The position numbers were made by a program, and so were the translations under genes. A DNA stretch of 64,000 nt from Firmicutes bacterium UBA3553. GTDB taxonomy: Bacteria; Bacillota; Clostridia; Tissierellales; Sedimentibacteraceae. Below, in pieces: positions 1 to 8,810 of the stretch (position 1 is its first letter; the number at the start of each line of letters is the position of its first letter). The notes below the pieces were generated by a model that was given only the letters and a program-made list of their open reading frames with translations, did not search any database and was not told where the DNA came from. The stretch spans positions 1-64,000 of the forward strand of contig DFOA01000010.1 in assembly GCA_002381185.1 (NCBI GenBank), given 5' to 3'.

Positions 1-1
1 A

Positions 2-76
2 GAAAATGAAATGGAATCATTGGCAAGAGGTGCGTTGGAAGTCCTTCGAGGAGAAGACGAAATTAAAGAGTTTTAA
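2..76 (+). CDS. buk: Butyrate kinase, C-terminal end (partial)
   Basis: Only the last 24 codons are in the window; the frame is open from the first base and stops at TAA 74-76. The tail (EMESLARGALEVLRGEDE) matches the conserved end of butyrate/branched-chain acid kinases of the ASKHA fold, which phosphorylate butyrate with ATP; in clostridia the enzyme runs in reverse and makes ATP from butyryl phosphate in the cytoplasm. A hairpin terminator follows at 113-142. With so little of the protein visible, a related acetate/propionate kinase is possible. Confidence 0.65.
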   Translation, partial: ENEMESLARGALEVLRGEDEIKEF

Positions 77-112
77 ATTGTTGAAGATTAAGATATTTAC
101 AGATAATAATAG

Positions 113-142
113 TCCCTCTTTAGTATAAGAGGGATATTTTTT
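113..142 (+). terminator. Rho-independent terminator behind buk
   Basis: TCCCTCTT (113-120), a six-base loop and AAGAGGGA (127-134) form an 8-bp stem followed by a T-rich run. It ends the + strand buk transcript and overlaps the last codons of the convergent PHP gene. Confidence 0.75.
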
Positions 143-947
143 CTATGCCGGAAACTCCATAATCTCCGATTTCAGCATTCCAGGTGGTGAGTTCCTTTCC
201 GTGCCAGTCTGTGCCGCCGGTTCGTATTAAATTATGCTTGTTTGAAAAGCTTTCATAACGTTCTACAAGATCTTTGTCATGATAGGGATAATATACTTCG
301 ACTCCGCCAAGACCATGAGGGAGAAGTATTTCCATTTCTTTTATATCAGCGGTGCCTATTCTTGCGGGATGAGCAAAAACAGCAGTTCCTCCTGCCTGGG
401 TTATTACCTCTACAGCCTCTGAAGTATGAACAGGAAAATTTTCCTTGAAATGTCCCTGAAAGTGCATTACCTTGTTGTTTAAAAACTCAGGCCAATCCTT
501 TAAGGTGTACGGTTCTCCGTCTAAGATCATTGCTTTTAAGATATCGGATAATGCAATTGATTGTTTATATGCAGCAAATTTAATTATTTTGTTAACATCA
601 AAGTTTAATATATTGTTTTTAAAAAGCCAATTATAATGTTCAAAAAATGTTTCATTAAAGTAAGTACATATTATATTAAGCATATGCTGCAATTGGGTGT
701 TATATATATCTATTCCGTAACCAAGAATGTGTATAAGGTGCCCATTTGAAGCGGAGGATATTTCTACGGCAGGTATTACCTTGATATTTTCCTTATCCGC
801 TTTTTCTACCATTTCTGCCACCCCAAAAGTTGTATCGTGATCTGTTAAAGCCATGGCAGGAATATTTTTTTCTTTTATGATTTTAATGATATCATCTATA
901 GAATCCGTTCCGTCAGAAAATTTTGAATGAATGTGTAAATCAATCAT
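120..947 (-). CDS. PHP-domain phosphoesterase (TrpH/YciV family)
   Basis: 275 aa. The PHP metal-binding signatures are visible in order: HIHSKFSDG at the N-terminus (H-x-H), LTDHDT near residue 35, a VEIS acid and HILGYG His near 65-75, FAHPAR near 195 and GGTDWHG near 245. Family members are metal-dependent phosphatases acting on nucleoside 3',5'-bisphosphates or short RNA 5' ends. The start is the ATG behind a good AAGGAG site. It is a single gene convergent with buk, with an MBL-fold hydrolase 50 bp upstream on the same strand; the two may be cotranscribed. The exact substrate cannot be told from sequence. Confidence 0.85.
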   Translation of the reverse strand: MIDLHIHSKFSDGTDSIDDIIKIIKEKNIPAMALTDHDTTFGVAEMVEKADKENIKVIPAVEISSASNGHLIHILGYGIDIYNTQLQHMLNIICTYFNETFFEHYNWLFKNNILNFDVNKIIKFAAYKQSIALSDILKAMILDGEPYTLKDWPEFLNNKVMHFQGHFKENFPVHTSEAVEVITQAGGTAVFAHPARIGTADIKEMEILLPHGLGGVEVYYPYHDKDLVERYESFSNKHNLIRTGGTDWHGKELTTWNAEIGDYGVSGIEKISLLY

Positions 948-997
948 AGGACGCTCCTTATGTTATAATAAAAGGCGCTGATACCTTTCATATTACA

Positions 998-1981
998 TTA
1001 TTTTATATAGTAAAAATAAATATCATCAGCTGATTTTCTATAAATCTTATTTTCTATTTCCAAATAATCCAAATGTGCCAGCGCTTCACTTACAGCAAAC
1101 CACTTTTGCTGAACAGGAGCATCATGCCAACTCTTACCCTTTAATGACCATTGCATTTTTCCTGCTATATCATATGCACTTAGCCCCGGATGAGCGCCGA
1201 CAATTTCAAGTGTTTCTTCCAGACGCAATTCATGATGGTGAATTAACTGATTTATTCTATGGCATAAATCCATGTCATTATTTCTATGAGCAGGCAATGC
1301 TAATTTGATTTCATATTCTTTTATTTTTTTCAAACTATTAATATATTCTTTCAATGAATTTTCTACTGTTGGCCATCTTGAAATATTAGGTGAAATATCA
1401 AATAGAATATGATCGCCTGAAAACAATATTTTTTCTTTTTCTAAATACAGGCACATGTGCCCCGGCGTATGACCAGGTGTTGAAATACAAGTGAATTCAT
1501 ACTGGCCGATATTAAATCTGGAATTATCCTCAACAGCGGTTATATTGAACAATTTATCAGGATTATATATCTTTGCGGGGTTGGAAGTCCATAATGAGGC
1601 AAGTTCATCTTTCGTAAAACCTTCTTTAATGTAGTTTTCTTCATTTTTAATCCAGTATCCGTCCAGCATAAGCTTAACATATTTATAATCAACCTCACTC
1701 ATATATATGACCGAATCCTCATTCATTACAGATGAAACGAGGCCGGTATGGTCTGAATGCATGTGAGTCAAAAACATTTCAGTTTTACTGATATCTATAT
1801 CTAATTCATTCAATCCTGATATCAATGCTTCATAACAATCAGGAGAATTGAAGCCTGTATCAATTATTAAATTTTTATCTTTGGTTTTAATAACATAACA
1901 ATTTAAATTTTTAAGAGGATTATTAGGCAATGGTATATAAATTGTGTATATGTCTGGGTTGTCGTATATTTTCTTGTACAT
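998..1981 (-). CDS. MBL-fold metallo-hydrolase
   Basis: 327 aa, cytoplasmic. The metallo-beta-lactamase signature LTHMHSDHTG (H-x-H-x-D-H) lies near residue 90, followed by TPGHTPGHM near 168, FSGDHILFD near 188 and a late LPAHR His near 230; these are the expected two-metal ligands. The C-terminal 80 residues form a winged-helix-like extension, as in the LACTB2-like branch. It likely hydrolyses a thioester or phosphoester, but the substrate is unknown. A GGAGGTAAC ribosome site precedes the ATG. It lies upstream of the PHP gene in the same direction. Confidence 0.8.
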   Translation of the reverse strand: MYKKIYDNPDIYTIYIPLPNNPLKNLNCYVIKTKDKNLIIDTGFNSPDCYEALISGLNELDIDISKTEMFLTHMHSDHTGLVSSVMNEDSVIYMSEVDYKYVKLMLDGYWIKNEENYIKEGFTKDELASLWTSNPAKIYNPDKLFNITAVEDNSRFNIGQYEFTCISTPGHTPGHMCLYLEKEKILFSGDHILFDISPNISRWPTVENSLKEYINSLKKIKEYEIKLALPAHRNNDMDLCHRINQLIHHHELRLEETLEIVGAHPGLSAYDIAGKMQWSLKGKSWHDAPVQQKWFAVSEALAHLDYLEIENKIYRKSADDIYFYYIK

Positions 1982-2151
1982 GTTACCTCCATATTTTATC
2001 TGATTATTATACCATCTTTTTTGTTGATTTACTATAATTTTAATCAGATTTTAATTTTTTACTAATCATCTCTCAACTTTTAATGTGTATTATAATGATT
2101 ACAAGAATAAAATATAATAGAAGTTGAATTTAAATAAATGGGAGATGTAAA

Positions 2152-2373
2152 ATGGAAATATTATTAGGATTGGTTGTATTTTTTGTCTTTATAGGTGCTG
2201 CATTAAGTATAGGAGCCGTATTGTTAAAGGTATTATTTACAATTATCGGGGCTGTAATAGGATTCGTAGTAATAATGGCATTGATACCTTTAGGTATTGG
2301 ATTGTTGATTATACCAGCTATAATTGTAGGAATAATCGTCGCCATAGTTAAGTGTATACAATTGATTTTTTAG
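2152..2373 (+). CDS. Small hydrophobic membrane protein
   Basis: 73 aa, almost wholly hydrophobic, with two to three Gly/Ile-rich membrane segments and very few charged residues. The ATG follows GGGAGATG at good spacing, and the gene stands alone between the divergent MBL gene and the metG T-box leader. I do not recognise a named family and give no function. The opposite frame is also open over the same stretch, but only this frame has a ribosome site. Confidence 0.6.
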   Translation: MEILLGLVVFFVFIGAALSIGAVLLKVLFTIIGAVIGFVVIMALIPLGIGLLIIPAIIVGIIVAIVKCIQLIF

Positions 2374-2385
2374 AAATTAAAATTA

Positions 2386-2414
2386 TTGACAAAAGTGTGA
2401 GATTTATGTATAGT
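2386..2414 (+). promoter_or_regulatory. Sigma-A promoter of the metG leader
   Basis: TTGACA (2386-2391), a 17-bp spacer and TATAGT (2409-2414). It lies just upstream of the T-box leader, so transcription should start near 2421. Confidence 0.7.
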
Positions 2415-2449
2415 TTTACATATGATAAACAATAATATATAAAATTAGT

Positions 2450-2694
2450 AAGCGATGAAGAGAAGAGTAATTTTACAGTCATGACAAAGAGAACCGGGAC
2501 AGGTGAGAGCCGGAGATTGATTTTAAAATGAACATGGCCTTGGAGCTTTGTACCTGAGCGGAAGTTAGGGTATGACGTATAGTATACGTTACAATACGTG
2601 GTTTAGTAACCTATTGAGGCACATATTGCGAAATGTGTGCGAAAAAGAGTGGTAACGCGGAATTCGCCTCTTTGCTTATGCAAAGAGGTTTTTT
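2450..2694 (+). ncRNA. T-box riboswitch (methionine) upstream of metG
   Basis: The leader has the T-box core AGAGTGGTAACGCGG at 2646-2660, which pairs with the tRNA acceptor end, followed by the terminator CCTCTTTGC/GCAAAGAGG (2667-2688) and a T run. Stem I elements (AGAGAACCGGG, GCCGGAGA) lie at about 2490-2515. The likely specifier codon is ATG at 2534-2536, in the usual context after GAAC, which reads Met. Uncharged tRNA-Met should promote the antiterminator and allow metG expression. Confidence 0.92.
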
Positions 2695-2787
2695 GTATGT
2701 TGACAAATGAGTAAATACATTGGTGAATGATACTGTGTTGTTTCCATAAATACCACTTTTAAATTGAAATATTATTAGGAGGAAAAC

Positions 2788-4755
2788 ATGAATAAAGGCA
2801 AATATTACTTAACAACGGCAATTGCATATACATCCGGCAAGCCTCATATCGGTAATACATATGAAATAGTCCTTGCTGACAGTATTGTGAGATTTAAAAA
2901 ATTAAACGGATATGATGTATATTTTCAAACAGGAACAGATGAACATGGAGAAAAAATTCAAATTAAAGCAAAAGAAGCAAATAAGACACCACAGCAGTTT
3001 GTAGACGAAGTGGCAGGTGAAATCAAACGCATATGGGATCTGATGAATACAAGCTATGATAAATTTGTCCGAACAACTGACCCTCTGCATGTGGAGAAGG
3101 TGCAAAAAATATTTAAAAAACTTTACGATCAGGGCGATATATATAAAGGATATTATGAAGGATGGTACTGCACACCTGATGAAGCATTTTTCACGGAGTC
3201 TCAGCTTGTTGACGGAAAATGCCCTGACTGCGGAAGAGAAGTCCACATGGCAAGAGAAGAGGCGTATTTCTTTAAAATGAGCAAGTATGCCGACAGACTG
3301 ATGAAGCATATTGAAGAGAATCCTAAATTTATTCAGCCCGAATCGCGTAAAAATGAAATGGTTAATAATTTCATTAAACCGGGTTTACAGGATTTATGTG
3401 TTTCAAGAACTTCATTTGACTGGGGTATTCCTGTAACATTTGATGAAGGCCATGTTGTATATGTCTGGATTGATGCGCTAAGCAACTATATTACATTTCC
3501 AGGGTATGATGTTGACGGAAATCACAGCGATTTATATAAAAAACTATGGCCTGCAGATGTTCACTTAATAGGAAAGGATATTTTAAGATTCCATACTATT
3601 TATTGGCCGATCCTTTTAATGGCATTGGGAGAAGAGCTCCCAAAACAGGTATTCGGACACCCTTGGCTTTTGGTAGGTGAAGGCAAAATGAGCAAATCAA
3701 AAGGAAATGTTATCTATGCCGATGATTTGGTTGATATGTTCGGAGTTGATGCAATCAGATACTTTGTATTGCATGAAATGCCGTTTGCAAATGATGGAAC
3801 ACTGACATATGAATTAGTTATCGAGAGGATTAATTCTGATTTGGCAAATATTCTCGGAAATTTAGTTAACAGAACCGTTACAATGACAAACAAGTATTTT
3901 GGCGGAGAAATACTTCCTCCTGCAGAGCATGAACCAATTGACGATGAACTAATTAACCTTGCTCTCGAAATACCTTCAAGAGTTGAAAAGAAAATGGATG
4001 AGCTGAGGGTCTCTGATGCCATTGATGAAATATTTACGCTCTTGAGAAGAAGCAACAAATATATAGATGAAACCCAGCCATGGGTTCTGGGAAAAGACGA
4101 AAGCAAAAAAGCAAGGCTTGGAACAGTCTTATACAACCTGCTTGAATCAATCAGAATAGCTGCAGTTTTATTAGAACCATTTTTGCCTGAAACAGCACAG
4201 GAAATACTAAAGCAATTAAATACAGAAAAGAAAGACTGGGAATCATTGCAGGATTTCAACGGAATGGTGCCAGGTGAAAAAGTAGGCACACCTGAAATAT
4301 TGTTCGCAAGAATTGATGCAACTAAAAAAATGGAAGAAATAAATAAAATCAATGAGGCAAGGATAGCAGAAAGGGCTAAAACTGAACCTAAAGATGAAGC
4401 TAAACCAGAGGCAAAAGAAGAAGCAGGGGATGGATTTATAACAATAGATGATTTTGACAAATTAGACTTGAGGGTTGCCGAAGTTGTTAAGGCAGAAAGA
4501 CATCCTAACGCTGATAAACTTCTTGTATTCCAGCTAAAGGTTGGAGAGGAAACAAGACAAGTGGTATCAGGAATTGCAAAATATTACAAACCTGAAGACC
4601 TGGTTGGCAAGAAGGTAGTAATGGTTTATAATTTAAAACCTGTTACACTGAGAGGAATTGAATCCAGAGGAATGCTTCTGACTGCTGAAAAAGGAAAGAA
4701 ATTGACTATGCTTTCTACATTGGAAGACATAGAAAGTGGAGCAACGGTATCGTAA
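2788..4755 (+). CDS. metG: Methionyl-tRNA synthetase
   Basis: 655 aa, class I aminoacyl-tRNA synthetase that charges tRNA-Met in the cytoplasm. HIGN (residues 20-23) and KMSKS (300-304) are the ATP-binding signatures. A knuckle with Cys residues near 127-148 (WYCTPDE, CPDCG) is the metal-binding insertion. The C-terminal 100 residues (from about 555, DKLDLRVAEVVKAERHPNADK) form the Trbp111-like tRNA-binding domain, joined by a charged Lys/Glu/Ala linker. The start ATG follows AGGAGG. Expression is controlled by the methionine T-box just upstream. Confidence 0.98.
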   Translation: MNKGKYYLTTAIAYTSGKPHIGNTYEIVLADSIVRFKKLNGYDVYFQTGTDEHGEKIQIKAKEANKTPQQFVDEVAGEIKRIWDLMNTSYDKFVRTTDPLHVEKVQKIFKKLYDQGDIYKGYYEGWYCTPDEAFFTESQLVDGKCPDCGREVHMAREEAYFFKMSKYADRLMKHIEENPKFIQPESRKNEMVNNFIKPGLQDLCVSRTSFDWGIPVTFDEGHVVYVWIDALSNYITFPGYDVDGNHSDLYKKLWPADVHLIGKDILRFHTIYWPILLMALGEELPKQVFGHPWLLVGEGKMSKSKGNVIYADDLVDMFGVDAIRYFVLHEMPFANDGTLTYELVIERINSDLANILGNLVNRTVTMTNKYFGGEILPPAEHEPIDDELINLALEIPSRVEKKMDELRVSDAIDEIFTLLRRSNKYIDETQPWVLGKDESKKARLGTVLYNLLESIRIAAVLLEPFLPETAQEILKQLNTEKKDWESLQDFNGMVPGEKVGTPEILFARIDATKKMEEINKINEARIAERAKTEPKDEAKPEAKEEAGDGFITIDDFDKLDLRVAEVVKAERHPNADKLLVFQLKVGEETRQVVSGIAKYYKPEDLVGKKVVMVYNLKPVTLRGIESRGMLLTAEKGKKLTMLSTLEDIESGATVS

Positions 4756-4800
4756 CAACAATGGATTAGCAATCGGTAAGCAATGGGTCAGTAAATTGAA

Positions 4801-4826
4801 AAGGAGTTGTGAATTCACAACTCCTT
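4801..4826. terminator. Bidirectional terminator between metG and dfx
   Basis: A perfect 26-bp palindrome (arm AAGGAGTTGTGAA) lies between the convergent metG and desulfoferrodoxin genes, with short T runs on both sides. Confidence 0.65.
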
Positions 4827-4872
4827 TATGTCAATGCTATTCAACTGCAAATCAATCGCCAATCAATCGTTC

Positions 4873-5256
4873 CTATACTTCTTTTTTCCACAAGCCGTGA
4901 ATATTGCAATGCTCATATGCGGAAACTACTTCATCACCATCGTTTAATACGAAAACGGCTTTTGGTTCATCACCAGGTTTCAGACATTTTCTCTGAACGC
5001 CTTCTTTTGTTTCAAGATAAATCCATTCAATCCAGTGTTCATCAACCATTGGGTGAGTTACGCTTCCTATTTTAACTGTTACTTTATTTCCCTCAACTTC
5101 AATTACAGGAACGTGTTTTTCAACAGCAGCGTCAACAGTGTTCGGAACCAGCTCTTCCATGTCATTTCCGCAACATACTAAAGTTCCGCCGCCTTCGTTC
5201 AATAAACTTACTAAATTACCGCATGTATTGCATATAAAAAATTTTGTTTTACACAT
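4873..5256 (-). CDS. dfx: Desulfoferrodoxin (superoxide reductase)
   Basis: 127 aa. It reduces superoxide to hydrogen peroxide in the cytoplasm of anaerobes. The N-terminal domain has the rubredoxin-like centre I ligands (CNTCG near residue 9 and adjacent CC near 28). The second domain has the centre II iron ligands: His in KHVPVIE, HPM and EHWIEW, and the Cys and His of EHCNIHGLW. Both centres are intact, so this is a 2Fe-SOR. A GGAGGGC ribosome site precedes the start. It is a single gene with its own short intergenic regions. Confidence 0.96.
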   Translation of the reverse strand: MCKTKFFICNTCGNLVSLLNEGGGTLVCCGNDMEELVPNTVDAAVEKHVPVIEVEGNKVTVKIGSVTHPMVDEHWIEWIYLETKEGVQRKCLKPGDEPKAVFVLNDGDEVVSAYEHCNIHGLWKKEV

Positions 5257-5329
5257 ATTGCCCTCCTAAAGTTATATCATTCAACAGTTAATCTATACCC
5301 AATAATATATGATTTAAAACATGAAATTA

Positions 5330-5770
5330 TTATAAATTTAATAAGTTCGCTTTTTTAAATTTAAAAGCCAACAAACTTACCAGGGCCATTGCAACAGCCA
5401 TGCATCCGATATTTAATATTGTACTGACTCCTGTTTCAAGAGCTGAGGAAATATCATCCTGGACGAAGGCAAGAATTGTTTCATAAAGGCCAAGCCCCGG
5501 TACAATGGGGATAACACCCGGAAAAATGAATATGGTAGCAGGCATTTTAAACTTTCTTGCATATATTTCACCAAGTATGGCAACGAATGTTGTGCCCAGG
5601 AAAAATGCAAGCATCGGATTTCCTTTTGTTATAAAATATTCATAAACTAAGTATCCCAATGATGCCGTTATGGATGAATGAACCAATGTTTTTTTAGGAG
5701 CATTCATTATTAGTGCAAAAAAGAAGGTTGCTGTAAAACAATAAAATATTTCTAAAATAAAATTTGCCAT
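5330..5770 (-). CDS. ThrE-type threonine/serine exporter, small subunit (YjjB-like, DUF3815)
   Basis: 146 aa with four predicted membrane helices. It has the conserved PGVIPIVPGLGLYE stretch near residues 84-97, which mirrors the PLLPGLAMT signature of the partner gene and is typical of the C-terminal half of ThrE. It follows the larger subunit gene after 8 bp, so the two are one operon and should form one inner-membrane transporter. The ATG follows AGGAGGAG. The family exports threonine and serine in actinobacteria; the substrate here is inferred. Confidence 0.85.
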   Translation of the reverse strand: MANFILEIFYCFTATFFFALIMNAPKKTLVHSSITASLGYLVYEYFITKGNPMLAFFLGTTFVAILGEIYARKFKMPATIFIFPGVIPIVPGLGLYETILAFVQDDISSALETGVSTILNIGCMAVAMALVSLLAFKFKKANLLNL

Positions 5771-5778
5771 GTCTCCTC

Positions 5779-6555
5779 CTAAATCCCTAAAAATCCAAGT
5801 GAATATGCTGTGTAAATCACTGCCCCTGCTCCTGCTGCCAAAGAAGACGCCACAAGCAGGGCTTCGGTTGCCCTGGCAATGCCGGAAATAAGGTCTCCTC
5901 TTATGGTGTCACGTATTGCATTGGTCATGGCAAGACCGGGAAGTAAAGGCATTATGCCTCCGACTATAATGTAATTGTAATTTCCTGTTTTGGATAAGGT
6001 TGTTACAACGATGGCAATGAAGGCTATGACAGCACCAGATATTATGCTTGAAAAAAACTGATATGAATGCAGATCTTCAAAGCTTTTGGAAATAAGAGAA
6101 ACTAATAATCCTGTCATAAGAGCAATAATAAATTCAAAAATGCCCCCTCCAAAAAGAACGGTAAAAAATGCTGATGAAATTCCGCTGTAAACAAAAGAAT
6201 ATTTATATTGGACAGCCCTGTTATTTACCATGTCTTCCAATTGCGCCAAGGCATCATCAAGTGTAGTTGAATGAGAAGATATTTGTCTGGATATATTATT
6301 TACATCATTTATTTTCTGAAGATTAATGGATCTTTTTCTTATTCTTTTGACTATTGTGTTATTGTCCTCGCCGTTAATTGAAATGGTAAGATAAAAGCCT
6401 GTTGGTGTAGCAATTGCGTCTACTTCCTTAACACCATATGACTTGCATATATACTTGATGGTTTCTTCCGCCCTGTAAGTTTCACCGCCGTTTTCAAGTA
6501 TTATCTGTGCAGACAGCTTAATTACCTTTAACAGAGTATTTGTATTTATTTTCAA
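5779..6555 (-). CDS. ThrE-type threonine/serine exporter, large subunit (YjjP-like, DUF1212)
   Basis: 258 aa. The cytoplasmic N-terminal part contains the DUF1212 signature (ENGGETYRAEET near 20, then a VDAIATPTGFYLTI strand), followed by about five membrane helices from residue 125, with GGIMPLLPGLAMTNAIRD near 200. Together with the downstream small subunit it makes the two halves that are fused in actinobacterial ThrE. A GAGGTG ribosome site lies upstream of the ATG. Confidence 0.87.
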   Translation of the reverse strand: MKINTNTLLKVIKLSAQIILENGGETYRAEETIKYICKSYGVKEVDAIATPTGFYLTISINGEDNNTIVKRIRKRSINLQKINDVNNISRQISSHSTTLDDALAQLEDMVNNRAVQYKYSFVYSGISSAFFTVLFGGGIFEFIIALMTGLLVSLISKSFEDLHSYQFFSSIISGAVIAFIAIVVTTLSKTGNYNYIIVGGIMPLLPGLAMTNAIRDTIRGDLISGIARATEALLVASSLAAGAGAVIYTAYSLGFLGI

Positions 6556-6644
6556 TGTATCACCTCTTCATATGGCTAATTATAACACATAACTTTATAA
6601 AATTAACAATTTTTTGTAATTATTATGTAAATTTATTATTTTTA

Positions 6645-6653
6645 TGATATAAT
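6645..6653 (+). promoter_or_regulatory. Extended -10 promoter of the CYTH gene
   Basis: TGATATAAT (6645-6653) is a TGN-extended -10 element about 30 bp ahead of the GGAGG site of the CYTH gene; no strong -35 is visible. Confidence 0.5.
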
Positions 6654-6681
6654 ATTTTAAAATGCAACCTTGGAGGAAAAC

Positions 6682-7212
6682 ATGAAGGAAAGGGAAGTCA
6701 AGGTCCTTAATATTGATAAAGAAGAAATTGAAAAAAAGCTTATCAATATCGGAGCAAAACTCATTAAGGATGAAAATCAAATAAATTACAGATTTGACAC
6801 TGATGACGGTATTCTCAAAAAAACATACAACGGATATTTAAGAATAAGGATAACTAAAAACTTATTAAACGGCGAAATAAAAAACACATTGACATTTAAA
6901 AGAGGCTTAAAAAGAAGTGTTTTAAGAATAAACGAAGAAACAGAAACTGAAATCTCAGACTGGGAAAATACAGCAAAAATATTAGAGCTTTTGGGGTACA
7001 AACAAAAAAGACCGGGATATAAACACAGAAGATCATATAAATATGAAAATATAACCTTTGAAATTGACACTTGGGATGAAGATACTTACTCAAAACCTTA
7101 TCTTGAAATAGAAATGACCTCAGAGGAAGACTTAGAAAAAGCAATAATACTTTTAGACTTAGATCGAAGCCAGGTTACAACAAAGCCAATTGATGAGCTG
7201 AGCAAGGAATAA
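6682..7212 (+). CDS. CYTH-domain protein (class IV adenylate cyclase/thiamine triphosphatase superfamily)
   Basis: 176 aa. The fold's alternating charged strands are visible: EREVKVLNI at the start, YLRIRIT, KNTLTFKRG, ETETEI, then ITFEIDTWDED and YLEIEMTSEED; these line the triphosphate tunnel. The first motif is EVKV rather than the textbook ExExK, so the triphosphate substrate is uncertain. The ATG at 6682 is chosen because GGAGG lies 5-9 bp before it; an in-frame TTG at 6670 overlaps that site and is unlikely. It stands alone, upstream of panT-coaX. Confidence 0.75.
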   Translation: MKEREVKVLNIDKEEIEKKLINIGAKLIKDENQINYRFDTDDGILKKTYNGYLRIRITKNLLNGEIKNTLTFKRGLKRSVLRINEETETEISDWENTAKILELLGYKQKRPGYKHRRSYKYENITFEIDTWDEDTYSKPYLEIEMTSEEDLEKAIILLDLDRSQVTTKPIDELSKE

Positions 7213-7218
7213 AAACAC

Positions 7219-7246
7219 TTGCACAAATAAAAAATTGTGATATACT
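7219..7246 (+). promoter_or_regulatory. Promoter of panT-coaX
   Basis: TTGCAC (7219-7224), a 16-bp spacer with a TG extension and TATACT (7241-7246) lie about 50 bp ahead of the transporter start codon. Confidence 0.6.
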
Positions 7247-7298
7247 GTTTTAAAAATTGTCTTGTATCTGCTTTGCAGAACGAGAACAGGAGGAAAAA

Positions 7299-7880
7299 AT
7301 GAATAGAAATACTAAAACAGGCAAACTCACCTTTATGGGAGTTATGCTGGCACTTACAATTGTATTTGTCGCTTTGACGGCAATACCGACAGCTTCTGCT
7401 TCCATGGCTCTTTTGATATTTTTGCCCACAATAATTACAAGCATTATTCAAGGACCAAAATCCGGAGCTATAATGGGAGCTATCGCAGGGCTTGCAACAT
7501 TGCTCAGAGCTCTGTTGGCTCCAGCATCCCCGCTGGATTATCTTTTTTTAAATCCTTTAGTTGCAATTTTGCCGAGGGTTTTTATCGGAGCAGTTCCGTA
7601 CTATGTTTTCAAATTATTTAAAAAATTAATTAAGTCTAAGACAATAGCGCTTTTGATTGCAGGGGTGTCAGGAGCAATTACGAATACTGCCCTTGTTGTT
7701 CTGATGCTCTATGTTGTTTACAGCGAGGAGATTGTGAAAATGAGCACTGAGTTTGGAATAGGAACTACTTTTGCGGCATTTGCAATATTCATAATTTCAA
7801 CAAGTGCATTGATAGAAAGCTCGGTGGCCGGAATAGGCACCGCTGCAGTGATTAATGTATACGATAAACTAAACAAGTAG
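7299..7880 (+). CDS. panT: ECF transporter S component, probably for pantothenate
   Basis: 193 aa with about six membrane helices and the Ala/Gly-rich pattern of ECF substrate-binding (S) subunits (FMGVMLALTIVFVALTAIP near the N-terminus, then FLPTIITSIIQGPKSGAIMG). S subunits bind a vitamin and work with a shared EcfA/A'/T energy module encoded elsewhere. Pantothenate is inferred because the next gene, 9 bp downstream in the same operon, is pantothenate kinase coaX. The ATG at 7299 follows AGGAGG; an upstream in-frame start would add a charged stretch without a ribosome site. Confidence 0.75.
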   Translation: MNRNTKTGKLTFMGVMLALTIVFVALTAIPTASASMALLIFLPTIITSIIQGPKSGAIMGAIAGLATLLRALLAPASPLDYLFLNPLVAILPRVFIGAVPYYVFKLFKKLIKSKTIALLIAGVSGAITNTALVVLMLYVVYSEEIVKMSTEFGIGTTFAAFAIFIISTSALIESSVAGIGTAAVINVYDKLNK

Positions 7881-7889
7881 GAGGAACAT

Positions 7890-8660
7890 ATGATTCTAGC
7901 TGTAGATATAGGCAATACCAATATTGTTGTCGGAGTTTATGACGGAGATAATATTGTTGGAAGCTGGAGAATGGTTACCAGAAGTGAGAAGACTTCAGAC
8001 GAGTATGGTATATTTATATTAAATTTATTGGATCACAGCAATATTGACCATAAAAAAATAAAGAGTGCAATAGTTTCATCAGTTGTTCCAAATGTAATGC
8101 ATTCCTTTGAAAATGCTTTAAGAAAATATTTCAATATAGACCCTATAATAGTGGGACCTGGAATTAAAACAGGAATAACAATATCTACGGACAATCCACG
8201 CGAGGTTGGTGCTGACAGAATTGTAGGGCTTGTTGCCGCATATCATATGTTTGGAGGTCCTTTGATTGTAATAGACTTCGGAACTGCAACTACTTATGAT
8301 GTGGTAAGTGAAAAAGGTGAATTCAAGTACGGTATAACATCACCGGGAATTCAAATTACTGCAGATGCATTGTGGCAAAGGACTGCGCAGCTTCCAAGCG
8401 TTGAAATCAAAAAACCCGATTCGATTCTTGCAAAAAATACTGTTACAAGCATACAGGCAGGCCTGGTTTACGGTTACATCGGACAGGTTGAATACATTAT
8501 AAAAAAAATAAAAGAAGAAATGAAAATAGAAAATATGAAAGTTGTGGCTACCGGAGGTCTGGGAAGGATAATATTTGATGAAACATCTATGATCGACGTG
8601 TATGACCCTCAGCTGTTATTTGAAGGATTAAAAATAATCCATGACAAAAATCAAAAATAA
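7890..8660 (+). CDS. coaX: Type III pantothenate kinase
   Basis: 256 aa. It catalyses the first step of coenzyme A synthesis (pantothenate to 4'-phosphopantothenate) in the cytoplasm. The ASKHA-fold signatures are clear: DIGNTNIVVG at residues 5-14, the PREVGADRIVG substrate loop near 105, IDFGTATTYD near 130, SPGIQ near 150 and ATGGLG near 222. AGGAGG lies ahead of the ATG. It is the second gene of an operon with the S-component transporter, which couples uptake to trapping by phosphorylation. A terminator follows. Confidence 0.97.
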   Translation: MILAVDIGNTNIVVGVYDGDNIVGSWRMVTRSEKTSDEYGIFILNLLDHSNIDHKKIKSAIVSSVVPNVMHSFENALRKYFNIDPIIVGPGIKTGITISTDNPREVGADRIVGLVAAYHMFGGPLIVIDFGTATTYDVVSEKGEFKYGITSPGIQITADALWQRTAQLPSVEIKKPDSILAKNTVTSIQAGLVYGYIGQVEYIIKKIKEEMKIENMKVVATGGLGRIIFDETSMIDVYDPQLLFEGLKIIHDKNQK

Positions 8661-8685
8661 AAATTAAGTAAAATAAACTCGCATA

Positions 8686-8730
8686 AAAGCAATCTGTGTA
8701 ATTTAATGTTACATAGGTTGCTTTATTTTG
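8686..8730 (+). terminator. Terminator behind coaX
   Basis: AAAGCAA and a second short arm (TGTGTAA) pair with TTACATA and TTGCTTT at 8709-8724, followed by T-rich sequence. Confidence 0.65.
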
Positions 8731-8751
8731 TGCAAAAAATTATATTTATTA

Positions 8752-8791
8752 TTGACAAAGATGTTATATTGTATATAATGAATATATACAA
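8752..8791 (+). promoter_or_regulatory. Promoter and autoregulatory operator of the GntR/ABC operon
   Basis: TTGACA (8752-8757), a 16-bp spacer and TATAAT (8774-8779) form a near-consensus promoter. A perfect inverted repeat, TTGTATATA (8769-8777), five bases, TATATACAA (8783-8791), covers the -10 box and the start point, as expected for an operator of the GntR protein encoded just downstream. Confidence 0.7.
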
Positions 8792-8810
8792 TATAACTAT
8801 GGTGGTAAAG

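Noticed and set aside
2130..2345. Minus-strand open frame over the small membrane gene
   Set aside because: It has a low-complexity Ile/Asn/Pro composition, no ribosome site and mirrors the plus-strand frame.
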